In this document: one piece after another, positions 31,040 to 40,600 of the stretch | Position numbering within the stretch: position 1 is the first letter of the stretch | Layout of the letters: the number at the start of each line of letters is the position of its first letter | Origin: Flavobacterium lutivivi | GTDB taxonomy: Bacteria > Bacteroidota > Bacteroidia > Flavobacteriales > Flavobacteriaceae | Assembly: GCF_014642275.1 (NCBI RefSeq) | Contig: NZ_BMIM01000010.1 | Span: forward strand, 1 to 42,376 | Direction: 5' to 3' | DNA length: 42,376 nt | Position numbers and translations under genes: made by a program | Notes under the pieces: generated by a model | Seen by the model: only the letters and a program-made list of their open reading frames with translations | The model's database searches: none | Told to the model about the DNA's origin: nothing

Positions 31040-33883
31040 TTACATATACGCTTCTATTGGCGCACAGCTACATACTAAATTTCTATCGCCATAAGCTTCA
31101 TCTACACGACGAACGCTTGGCCAAAATTTATTCTCTGCTATATAATCCAATGGAAATGCTGCTTGCTCACGAGTGTAAGGAAAATTCCAGTCGTTTGCCG
31201 TAACCATAGCTAATGTATGAGGAGCATTTTTCAAAACATTATTTTCATCTTCTTTTGAAGCACTTTCTATTTCTTTTCTGATAGAAATTAAAGCATCACA
31301 AAAACGATCTAATTCAGCAACATCTTCACTTTCTGTTGGTTCAACCATCAATGTTCCAGCAACTGGGAAAGAAACTGTTGGTGCATGGAAGCCATAATCC
31401 ATTAATCGTTTAGCAATATCAGTCACTTTGATTCCTTTTTCTTCAAATGCTCTACAATCTAATATCATTTCGTGTGCTGCTCTTCCCATTTCTCCGGAAT
31501 ATAAAATTGGGTAATGTTGCTCAAGACGAGATTTCATATAGTTAGCATTCAAGATGGCAAATTGAGTAGATTTTTTCAAACCTTCCGCACCAAGCATAGT
31601 AATATAACCATAAGAAATTAAACATACTAATGCTGAACCATAAGGCGCAGCAGAAATAGCAGTAATTGCTTTTTCTCCACCAACATTTATAACTGGATTT
31701 GTCGGTAAAAATGGAACCAATTTTTCGTTGACACAAATTGGTCCAACACCTGGTCCACCACCACCGTGAGGAATAGCAAAAGTTTTATGTAAATTCAAAT
31801 GGCAAACATCAGCACCAATCGTTGCCGGATTTGTTAATCCAACTTGAGCATTCATATTAGCTCCATCCATATAAACCAATCCGCCATTGTCATGAATAAT
31901 TTGAGTGATTTCACAAATAGCGCTTTCAAAAACACCATGAGTTGAAGGATAAGTAACCATCAGACAAGAAAGATTAGCTGCGTTTTCAATAGCTTTTGCA
32001 CGCAAATCTTCTACATCTATATTTCCGTTTTCCATTGTTTTGGTAACAATGATTTGCATTCCTGCCATTGCCGCAGATGCTGGATTGGTTCCGTGAGCCG
32101 AAGCTGGAATTAAACAAACATTTCTGTGGTTATCGCCACGAGATAAATGATACGCTCTAATTGCCATTAGACCTGCATATTCTCCTTGTGCACCAGAATT
32201 TGGTTGTAAAGTTGTACCAGCAAAACCTGTTACCACATTTAATTGATGCTCTAATTTTTTAAGCATAATTTGATAACCTTCTGCTTGTTCAATTGGAGCA
32301 AATGGGTGAATACTGTTCCAATTTGCCATTGATAAAGGTAACATTTCAGCAGCAGCATTCAATTTCATAGTACAAGATCCTAGCGAAATCATAGAATGAT
32401 TTAACGATAAATCTTTGCGTTCTAGTTTTTTGATGTAACGCATCAATTGACTTTCAGAATGATGGTTATTAAAAACTTCGTGTGTTAAAAACTCTGATTT
32501 TCTAACTAAGTTTTCAGGAATAATCGATGCATTATCTAATTCGCTAATTGTCTCATTAGTTTTTCCTAAAGCTTCAGCAAAAATGGAAACGATTTGATTA
32601 ATGTCAGCAATAGAGGTCGTTTCGTTCAGCGAAATTGAAATTGTATCCGCATCAACGTAATAGAAATTCACTTCGTTTTTCTCTGCAACTGCTTTCACTT
32701 TTGACGCATTAGCTTTCACTAGAATTGTGTCAAAGAAAGAAGTATTTGTGTTGTAAACACCTAATTTATTCAACGCATCAGCTAATGTTACTGCTGAAGC
32801 GTGAACTTTGTTTGCAATGTATTTTAGACCTTTTGGCCCATGGTAAACAGCATACATTCCTGCCATAACAGCAAGTAAAACTTGAGCAGTACAAATATTG
32901 GATGTAGCTTTTTCACGTTTGATGTGTTGCTCACGCGTTTGCAAAGCCATTCTCAGAGCACGATTGCCATTCGCATCAATCGTAACTCCAATAATTCTTC
33001 CTGGCATTGAGCGTTTGTATTCTTCTTTTGTAGATAAAAATGCAGCATGTGGACCACCATAACCCATTGGTACGCCAAAACGCTGAGTAGTACCAACGGC
33101 AACATCAGCACCCATTTCGCCTGGGGATTTTAATTTTACTAATGATAAAATATCAGTAGCAACAGCAATTTTTATTTCATTTTGATGTGCTTTTGCAATA
33201 AAAGCTGAATAATCATTTACTTGACCAAATTTTCCAGGATATTGAAGAATTGCACCAAAAAAATCGCTAGAAAAATCAAAATTTTCATGATTTCCAACTA
33301 CCAATTCAATTCCAATAGGTGTTGAACGTGTTTGTAAAACCGATAAGGTTTGAGGAAGAATTTCCTCCGAAACAAAGAATTTATTGGCGTTGTTTTTCTT
33401 TTGATCACGAGAACGAACATCAAATAACAAAGCCATTGCTTCTGCAGCAGCAGTTCCTTCGTCAAGCAGAGAAGCATTTGCAATTTCCATCCCAGTTAAT
33501 TCTATCACCATAGTTTGAAAATTCAATATAGCCTCTAAACGACCTTGAGCAATTTCTGCTTGATATGGTGTGTAAGCTGTGTACCAACCTGGATTTTCAA
33601 AAATATTTCTTTGAATTACTGCAGGAACAACCGTTGGATGATACCCTAAACCAATATAGGATTTAAAAACTTTGTTTTTCTTTCCTAATTCTTGAATGTG
33701 ATTCAAATATTCATATTCAGTCATTGGTTCATCCAAATTCAAATCTTTTTTCAGTAGAATATTATCTGGAATTGTCTCGTAAATCAATTGTTCTAAACTT
33801 TCAACTCCAATGGTTTTGAACATATGTTGTAGGTCATTTTCACGTGGACCTATGTGGCGTAATGCAAAAGCGTCTGTTCTCAT
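31040..33883 (-). CDS. gcvP: Glycine dehydrogenase (aminomethyl-transferring), P protein
   Basis: GcvP decarboxylates glycine with PLP and passes the aminomethyl group to the lipoyl H protein of the glycine cleavage system. The 947 residues are the fused single-chain form. The N-terminal half has FRHIGP-like ALRHIGPRENDLQHM, GYHPTVVPAVIQRN, NPGWYTAYTPYQAEIAQGRLE and a glycine-rich YGGPHAAFLS. The C-terminal half has SLGSCTMKLNAAAEM, PNSGAQGEYAG, and the PLP lysine in CHLNLHKTFAIPHGGGGPG. No gcvT or gcvH is adjacent. A consensus -7 box lies 60 bases upstream. Confidence 0.96.
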   Translation of the reverse strand: MRTDAFALRHIGPRENDLQHMFKTIGVESLEQLIYETIPDNILLKKDLNLDEPMTEYEYLNHIQELGKKNKVFKSYIGLGYHPTVVPAVIQRNIFENPGWYTAYTPYQAEIAQGRLEAILNFQTMVIELTGMEIANASLLDEGTAAAEAMALLFDVRSRDQKKNNANKFFVSEEILPQTLSVLQTRSTPIGIELVVGNHENFDFSSDFFGAILQYPGKFGQVNDYSAFIAKAHQNEIKIAVATDILSLVKLKSPGEMGADVAVGTTQRFGVPMGYGGPHAAFLSTKEEYKRSMPGRIIGVTIDANGNRALRMALQTREQHIKREKATSNICTAQVLLAVMAGMYAVYHGPKGLKYIANKVHASAVTLADALNKLGVYNTNTSFFDTILVKANASKVKAVAEKNEVNFYYVDADTISISLNETTSIADINQIVSIFAEALGKTNETISELDNASIIPENLVRKSEFLTHEVFNNHHSESQLMRYIKKLERKDLSLNHSMISLGSCTMKLNAAAEMLPLSMANWNSIHPFAPIEQAEGYQIMLKKLEHQLNVVTGFAGTTLQPNSGAQGEYAGLMAIRAYHLSRGDNHRNVCLIPASAHGTNPASAAMAGMQIIVTKTMENGNIDVEDLRAKAIENAANLSCLMVTYPSTHGVFESAICEITQIIHDNGGLVYMDGANMNAQVGLTNPATIGADVCHLNLHKTFAIPHGGGGPGVGPICVNEKLVPFLPTNPVINVGGEKAITAISAAPYGSALVCLISYGYITMLGAEGLKKSTQFAILNANYMKSRLEQHYPILYSGEMGRAAHEMILDCRAFEEKGIKVTDIAKRLMDYGFHAPTVSFPVAGTLMVEPTESEDVAELDRFCDALISIRKEIESASKEDENNVLKNAPHTLAMVTANDWNFPYTREQAAFPLDYIAENKFWPSVRRVDEAYGDRNLVCSCAPIEAYM

Positions 33884-33943
33884 TTAAAATCGTAATATAA
33901 ATAAAGTTTATTTGTGTTGTTTTTTTTAAAAAATTTAAAGCAA

Positions 33944-33951
33944 CAAATGTA
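33944..33951 (-). promoter_or_regulatory. -7 box of gcvP
   Basis: TACATTTG on the minus strand is an exact match and predicts a leader of about 55 bases. The -33 position has TTTTA, a partial match. I looked for a glycine riboswitch in the leader and do not see room for one. Confidence 0.55.
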
Positions 33952-34146
33952 ACTATTATAGTTCTAAAATTTTACGGAATATCACTTAATGTTTTTATAA
34001 TTTTTGAACAATTTGTTAATCAAAATCAACTTAGCTATGTAGTCTTTTTTTTATGTTTTTTATTTTAAAAAGTTCGTTTTATCGAATTTATAAGTGTTTA
34101 CAACGATTTCAAAGGAAAACTGTATCTACCAAATTAATAAGGTATA

Positions 34147-34154
34147 TAATTTAG
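34147..34154 (+). promoter_or_regulatory. Possible -7 box of the first CotH gene
   Basis: TAATTTAG differs from TAnnTTTG by one base and would give a short leader to the ATG at 34174. No -33 element is clear. The remaining spacer from 33952 is AT-rich and holds nothing else I can name. Confidence 0.3.
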
Positions 34155-34173
34155 CCCCATAAAACCTACTAAA

Positions 34174-37100
34174 ATGATTAAGAAAATTACTTTTATAATC
34201 ATGACAATCATAGGATTGTCTAACGCAAATTCACAAACATTAGTTATTAATGAAGTGATGTCGAACAATACATCTGTAATTACAGATGATGATGGAGATT
34301 ATAATGATTGGATTGAAATCTATTATAATGGACCACAAGCAATGGATTTACAAGGTTATGGTTTATCTGATGATGCAACACTACCATTCAAATGGGTTTT
34401 CCCAGAATATTGGATTGAACCTGGGCAACATTTATTAATTTGGTGTTCTGATAAAAACAGAACTGATATCAATTATGATTTGCATACTAATTTTAAAATT
34501 AGTTCTGGTGGTGAAATCATAAAATTGACCAAGCCAAATGGAACAGTTCAAGACAGTTACCCAGCTGTTTTAATTGGAAATAATTTGTCTTATGGAAGAC
34601 AAACTGATGGTGCGGCAACTTTGGTGTTTTTTGGTATTCCAACTCCTGCAGCAGCAAATAATACTCCAGGATATAATTCAGTTTTAACACAACCCGTAAT
34701 TACTACAGCAAGCGGTTTTTATACAAATTCATTTTCTCTTTCGATAGTTCATCCTGATCCTACGGTTACTATTGTTTATACTACTGATGGTTCAGATCCA
34801 GACATTAATAATTTATCAGGAACAAATTACAACTATAAAAACAAGTATGTTGAATTAGCTGGACAAACTTCTGGTTCTCTATTGCAAAATAGTTACAAAT
34901 CATTTACATACACTGCACCTATTAGTATTGCAGATAGAACTTCTCAGGCAAATGATTTGGCAAAAATGTCATCAACATTCCAAAACAACCCTACTTACAT
35001 CCCAACAACTAATTTATTCAAAGGAACAGTTGTAAAAGCAAGAGCTTTCAAAACGGGTTCGTATCCTAGTGAAATTGTAACCAAAACATTTTTTGTAACA
35101 CCGCTTGGAGCATCACGTTTTTCAATTCCAGTAGTATCATTAAGTTTAACAGAAACTAAACTTTTTGATTACACTAATGGAATTTTTGTAGCTGGTAAAG
35201 ATTTTGATGATTGGAGAGCAGCAAACCCAACAGAGGATGCTGATTATAATAATGTTACAGTTGGTAATGAAAATGCAAATTATGTTAGAACAGGAGCTGG
35301 AGCAGAAAAAATAGCAAATTTGAGTTATTTTGTAAATGGCTTAGAAGTGCTTAATCAAAACATTGGAATTGAAATCAATGGTGGAAATTCTCGTGGATTT
35401 CAAAGTAAAGCATTTAGATTGTTAGCCCGTTCTGAGTATGGAAGTGATAAAATCAATTATCCATTCTTTTCTAATGAACCATATAGCAGTTATAAAAGAT
35501 TATTACTGCGTAACTCAGGTCAAGATTTTAGAAGCACTATGTTTAGAGATGGTTTCATGCACACGTTGCTTGAAAAATTGAATACTGAAACAAAATCTTA
35601 CCAGCCATCTGTAGTTTTTGTAAATGGTGAATATTGGGGAATTTTGAATTTTAGAGAAAGATATGATCGTTTCTTCTTTCAACAAAAATATAACATTGCC
35701 GAAGGAGAATTGGATTATTTGAAAAATGATTTAACTCCAGAAGAAGGAGATCAAGATCACTATAATGCAATGGCAGATTATTTAAACAATAATTCTCTAG
35801 CTTCAGATGCTAATTATAATTACATAGCAACACAGTTGGATCCAGAAAACATGAGAGATTATTATATTTCAAATATTTATGGACAAAATACTGACTGGCC
35901 AGGATGGAACACAATCTTTTGGAGAAAAAGAACTGCTGCCTATGAACCAAATGCTCCTTATGGTCAAGATGGAAGATGGAGAACAGGAATGAATGATTTG
36001 GATAGTTCTATGGGTGAATATCCATCAGGTAGTAATCATAACACTCTAGAATTTGCAACAGCAACAGGAATAATGGATTATCCAAATCCTGAATGGGCAA
36101 CACTTATTTTAAGAAAGCTATTAGAAAACAATAATTTCAAAATAAACTTTATCAACCGTTTTGCAGATTTATTGAATACTTACTTATCTCCAACAAGAGT
36201 AAATTCAGAAATTCAAGTTTTTCATGATAGAATTGTAAATGAAATTCCAGAACATCAAGCAAGATGGAAAGGGTTTTATGACGTGGCATCTTGGAACGAT
36301 TTCAGTATTCAAGTAATGAGAGATTTTGCAAATCAAAGACCAAATATTCAAAGATCTCACATTCGTTCTAAATTTGGAATTGCTGGTGATATTAATGTTA
36401 CTCTCGATGTGAGTAACACATCTCATGGGTATATCAAAATGAATACAGTAAATATAAATTCACAAACTCCTGGAGTGGCAACAGCACCATATCCTTGGGC
36501 AGGAATTTATTTCAAAAATATTCCAGTAACAATGAAAGCAATAGCTTTGCCAGGTTATGTTTTTAGTCATTGGAGTGGAGCATCTACTAGTACATCAGCT
36601 GAAATTACATTGACATCATCATCAAATATTTCTGTTAAAGCTCACTTTGTTCCAGATGGAAGTGGAAACCAAGATGTGCCAATTTATTTCTGGATGTTTG
36701 GCGATGGATTAGCAAATGATTTACCATTAACGTCAATCAATTCTACCTACGAAGTTCCAGCAGAAGGAGTTCTTTCTTATCAATCATGCTTAGCTGGTTA
36801 TCCATACAACAACACAAGTACAAGTTGGAGAAAAGCATCAATGGAGAGAAGAAACAGCGAAACAGATTTGAATTATTTACAACAAGCTAACAATGGAATT
36901 GCATATGCAGATGCTAATGTAAAAGGAATTCAAATAAAACAACCTTTCCAAAGTGGTAGTAACCAAAATACCATGACATTCTCAATGTCAACAGTTGGAT
37001 ATCGTGATGTGAAGTTTTCATTTGCTGCAAAAAATGAATTGGCTGCTGATGCTTTAGTTATTGACTATGCTGTAAATTCAGGAACACCAACTTGGATTAC

Positions 37101-37542
37101 GACTGGTTTAACAGCTACTTCTTTACCTTTGACAGCTGATTATCAAGTGTACACAATTGATTTTTCATCAATTCCAACAGCGGATAACAATGCGAATTTC
37201 AAAATAAGAATTCGTTTCTCAGGAACTAATATGACTGCGGACATGGGCAACAGAGTTACTTTCAACAACATAAGTTTGAAAGGTGTAACTGTTGATTTAG
37301 ATGTAAAACAAGTTGAAAAAATGGATTTCATCATCTATCCAAATCCAGTTTCAGATGTGTTGAATGTTTCGCATCAATATGTAGATGTAGATTATTCTAT
37401 TTTTTCAATCGATGGAAAAATGATTAAAACAGGAAAACTTGATGAAAACGGAATATTCGTTGACGATTTAAAATCTGGAATTTATTTATTACAATTACAT
37501 TCTGATGGTAAGTCTGAAACCAAAAAATTCGTTAAGAAGTAA
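34174..37542 (+). CDS. CotH kinase family protein with T9SS type A sorting domain
   Basis: The 1122-residue secreted protein has a signal peptide (MIKKITFIIMTIIGLSNANSQ) and a lamin-tail domain (about 22-130, LVINEVMSNN to LGYGLSDD-type strands). A chitobiase-C-terminal-like module follows (about 170-310, IVYTTDGSDPD). The CotH domain (about 311-733) contains RLLLRNSGQDFRSTMFRDGF, VNGEYWGILNFRERYD and the acidic NDLDSSMGE. Next come a B-repeat-like module (about 741-826, GYVFSHWSG), a conserved module with LSYQSCLAGYPY and KASMERRN (about 836-1040), and a type A sorting domain (IIYPNPVSDVLNV to KKFVKK). CotH proteins of Bacillus spores are atypical protein kinases; activity here is inferred. 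It is followed by a terminator and a longer paralogue. Confidence 0.88.
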   Translation: MIKKITFIIMTIIGLSNANSQTLVINEVMSNNTSVITDDDGDYNDWIEIYYNGPQAMDLQGYGLSDDATLPFKWVFPEYWIEPGQHLLIWCSDKNRTDINYDLHTNFKISSGGEIIKLTKPNGTVQDSYPAVLIGNNLSYGRQTDGAATLVFFGIPTPAAANNTPGYNSVLTQPVITTASGFYTNSFSLSIVHPDPTVTIVYTTDGSDPDINNLSGTNYNYKNKYVELAGQTSGSLLQNSYKSFTYTAPISIADRTSQANDLAKMSSTFQNNPTYIPTTNLFKGTVVKARAFKTGSYPSEIVTKTFFVTPLGASRFSIPVVSLSLTETKLFDYTNGIFVAGKDFDDWRAANPTEDADYNNVTVGNENANYVRTGAGAEKIANLSYFVNGLEVLNQNIGIEINGGNSRGFQSKAFRLLARSEYGSDKINYPFFSNEPYSSYKRLLLRNSGQDFRSTMFRDGFMHTLLEKLNTETKSYQPSVVFVNGEYWGILNFRERYDRFFFQQKYNIAEGELDYLKNDLTPEEGDQDHYNAMADYLNNNSLASDANYNYIATQLDPENMRDYYISNIYGQNTDWPGWNTIFWRKRTAAYEPNAPYGQDGRWRTGMNDLDSSMGEYPSGSNHNTLEFATATGIMDYPNPEWATLILRKLLENNNFKINFINRFADLLNTYLSPTRVNSEIQVFHDRIVNEIPEHQARWKGFYDVASWNDFSIQVMRDFANQRPNIQRSHIRSKFGIAGDINVTLDVSNTSHGYIKMNTVNINSQTPGVATAPYPWAGIYFKNIPVTMKAIALPGYVFSHWSGASTSTSAEITLTSSSNISVKAHFVPDGSGNQDVPIYFWMFGDGLANDLPLTSINSTYEVPAEGVLSYQSCLAGYPYNNTSTSWRKASMERRNSETDLNYLQQANNGIAYADANVKGIQIKQPFQSGSNQNTMTFSMSTVGYRDVKFSFAAKNELAADALVIDYAVNSGTPTWITTGLTATSLPLTADYQVYTIDFSSIPTADNNANFKIRIRFSGTNMTADMGNRVTFNNISLKGVTVDLDVKQVEKMDFIIYPNPVSDVLNVSHQYVDVDYSIFSIDGKMIKTGKLDENGIFVDDLKSGIYLLQLHSDGKSETKKFVKK

Positions 37543-37560
37543 CAAACCAAAATTATAAGA

Positions 37561-37587
37561 AAAGGAAGTCAATTGACTTCCTTTTTT
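37561..37587 (+). terminator. Intrinsic terminator between the CotH paralogues
   Basis: AAAGGAAGTCAATTGACTTCCTTT is nearly a perfect palindrome, followed by T6. Confidence 0.85.
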
Positions 37588-37636
37588 CGTTTATCGATTA
37601 TATTCGACGATTAACGATGAATATTTTTTGTGATAA

Positions 37637-37660
37637 ATGCATTTGATAAATTTAATGCAT
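37637..37660. repeat. Short inverted repeat upstream of the second CotH gene
   Basis: ATGCATT (37637-37643) and AATGCAT (37654-37660) form a dyad with a 10-base AT spacer, about 23 bases before the start codon. It could be an operator or chance. Just upstream (about 37588-37618) runs of TCGATTA/CGATTAACGA words form a second weak dyad. Confidence 0.35.
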
Positions 37661-37682
37661 AATCAGTTTTTATCGTTTTTTT

Positions 37683-40600
37683 ATGAATATTCAAAAATTT
37701 ATTTTAGGAGTAATATTATCTTTTATTACTTGTCAAAAAAATTTCTCACAAAATTTAGTTATCAATGAAGTTTTAGCTTCAAATCTTAGCATAAATACCG
37801 ATGAAGACAACACACCACAAGATTGGATAGAAATTTATAATGGCACAACACAAGCAATAAATTTAAACGGATTTGGACTGACAGATGACGTTAACCTTCC
37901 TTTCAAATGGATTTTTCCAAATGTTACCATCAGTTCGGGTCAATATTTACTGATTTGGGCATCTGATAAAAACAGAACCAATCCATTAAATCCTTTACAT
38001 ACAAATTTTAAAATTAGTGCTGGAGGCGAAACGCTAAAATTAACCAATTCATCAGGAACCATTGTTGATATGGTGGTTTTACCAGCTCAAACTGACAATA
38101 TTTCCTATGGTCGTTCACCAAATGCCACTGGTGATTTTGCTTTTTTTCAAACGCCAACGCCAGCTTCTTTCAATTCGGGAACTGGAGCTTCAGAAGTATT
38201 ATCAGCACCACAATTTTCTCAGAATTCCGGATTTTATACAACAGGGTTTAACTTGTCAATTACAACTAATGAATCTGGAGCAACTATTATTTACACATTA
38301 GATGGTTCCGATCCTTTGGAAACTAATCTTTCGGGAACAGTTTATAACTATAAAAACCAATACCCAAAATTGCCAGGACAAGCTTTTGGTTCTTTTTTGA
38401 CACAATCATTTCAAACTTTAAATTATACTTCACCAATAGCAATTTCGGATAGAAGTAGCATGCCAAATAAAATAGCAAACATTTCTTCGACTTATGATTT
38501 TTCACCACCATATTTCCCAAACAATCCTATTTTCAAAGCAACAGTAGTTAGAGCTAGAGTTGTTAAACCTGGAGCATTGCCAAGTCCAATAGTTACAAGA
38601 ACATATTTTGTAAATCCTCTTGGGTCAAGTTTGTTCACAATTCCAGTTATATCGATAAGCACTAGCGAAAACAATTTTTTTGATTATAATAATGGTATCT
38701 ATGTTGCTGGAGTTGATTTTGACACATGGCGAACAAATTATCCTTTTGGCGATGCAGATTACGAAATTGGAAATTTTGCAAGAAAAGGTACTTCTTCAGA
38801 AAGACCTATAAATTTTAGCTATTTTGTGAACGGGAATGAAGTACTCAATCAAAATATTGGCGCAAGAATAAGAGGAAATTATTCCCGAATTTATCCAAGT
38901 AAATCATTCAATCTTTACGCACGTTCAGATTATGGCGATGATGATATGGATTTTAGTTTTTTTCAAGGATTACCATACAATAGTTATGAGAGATTGTCAT
39001 TGAAAAACTCGAGTGGAGACTTTTACCACACATTATTTCGTGATCCTTTGAATCACGAATTGATTAAAGGGTTAAATGTAGAAACCGAAGCTTATCAGCC
39101 AACAGTAACTTTTATCAATGGTGAATATTGGGGTATTTTAAGTCTTAGAGATAAATATGATGAAAAGTATTTTAAAAGAGTTTATAATATAGAAGAAGAT
39201 CAAATTGATGTTTTAGAGAATAATGCTGATGTAGAAGAAGGAGATGATGAGGATTATTTAGAAATGATAGAGTATTTAGAAACAAACTCTCTTGCTCAAG
39301 ATGAAAACTACAATTACATAAAGACTCAGCTTGATGAAGATAATTTTAAAGATTATTTCATTTCAAATATTTATTTCCAAAATGTTGATTGGCCAGGAAA
39401 CAATATTATTTATTGGAGAAAAAAGACACAAAACTATGAACCAAATGCTCCTTATGGACATGATGGCAGATGGAGATGGGCAATTCACGATATGGATTCG
39501 TCTTTTGGGATAAGTAGTGGTGATATAGCTCTAAATACGTTGGCTTTGGCGACTGCAGAAAATGGACCTGATTGGCCTAATCCAGAGTGGTCAACTCTTA
39601 TCTTACGAAGATTGTTGGAAAACAATAGTTTCAAGAATGATTTCATCAATCGTTTTGCTGATTTGATGAATACTTACTTTAAAACAGATAGAGTAGTAGC
39701 AAAAATTAATGCTATGAAAACTGTTTTGCAACCAGAAATGCCCAAACAATTTGAACGTTGGAAAGCTCCTGTAGATTTTGGTGATTGGAACTATTTTTTG
39801 AATAAAGAAATTGCTTTTGCACAGCAAAGACCAGGATACCAAAGACAACATATTCAAGATGAATTTGGAATTTCCAATACTATTAATACAGTTTTAAATG
39901 TTTCAAACGAAAATCATGGATATGTAAAAATAAATACCATCGACATTTTACCAACAACACCAGGAGTTGCAAGTAATCCATATCCTTGGACAGGAATTTA
40001 TTTTGCAAATATTCCCGTAAAGCTAAAAGCTGTAGCCAAAGAAGGATATGTATTTAGTCATTGGGAAGGTTTTTCAAATAGTACCGAAGCAGAAATTACA
40101 ATTACTACTGATCAAAATTTCAATATTAGAGCAGTTTTCATTCCAGAAGGATTTTCTACTGATCCAGAAGAACCTATTTATTTTTGGATGTTCGATGGTG
40201 ATTTGCAAAACAATACCCCATTGTCGTCTATAAGTTCCACTTTTGAAATGAATCAGAACGGAGTTTTGAGTTACCAATCATGCCTTGCGGGATATCCTTT
40301 TAATAGTTCTCATCCTAGTTGGAGAAAGGCATCAATGGAAAGAAGAAATAACCCAACAAGCATAAATTATTTACCTGTTGCAAATGATAATATACCTTTT
40401 GCATCTTCTGATATGAAAGGAATTCAAATAAAGCAACCTTTTCAAAACAACGGAAATGAAAACACGCTTTACTTTAGTTTTTCAACTGTAGGTTATCAGC
40501 AAATAAAATTTGCATTTGCGGCAATGAATGAAAATGCTGCTGATAATTTAGTAATTGATTACGCTATCAATAATGGTTCACCTACTTGGATTACTTCGGG

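Noticed and set aside
33884-33943. Possible glycine riboswitch in front of gcvP
   Set aside because: The predicted leader is only about 55 bases, AT-rich and without GC-paired stems, too short for a glycine aptamer.
38062-40277. Several short frames on both strands within the second CotH gene
   Set aside because: The frame from 37683 is open without interruption through the whole region and matches the paralogue, so the others are shadows.
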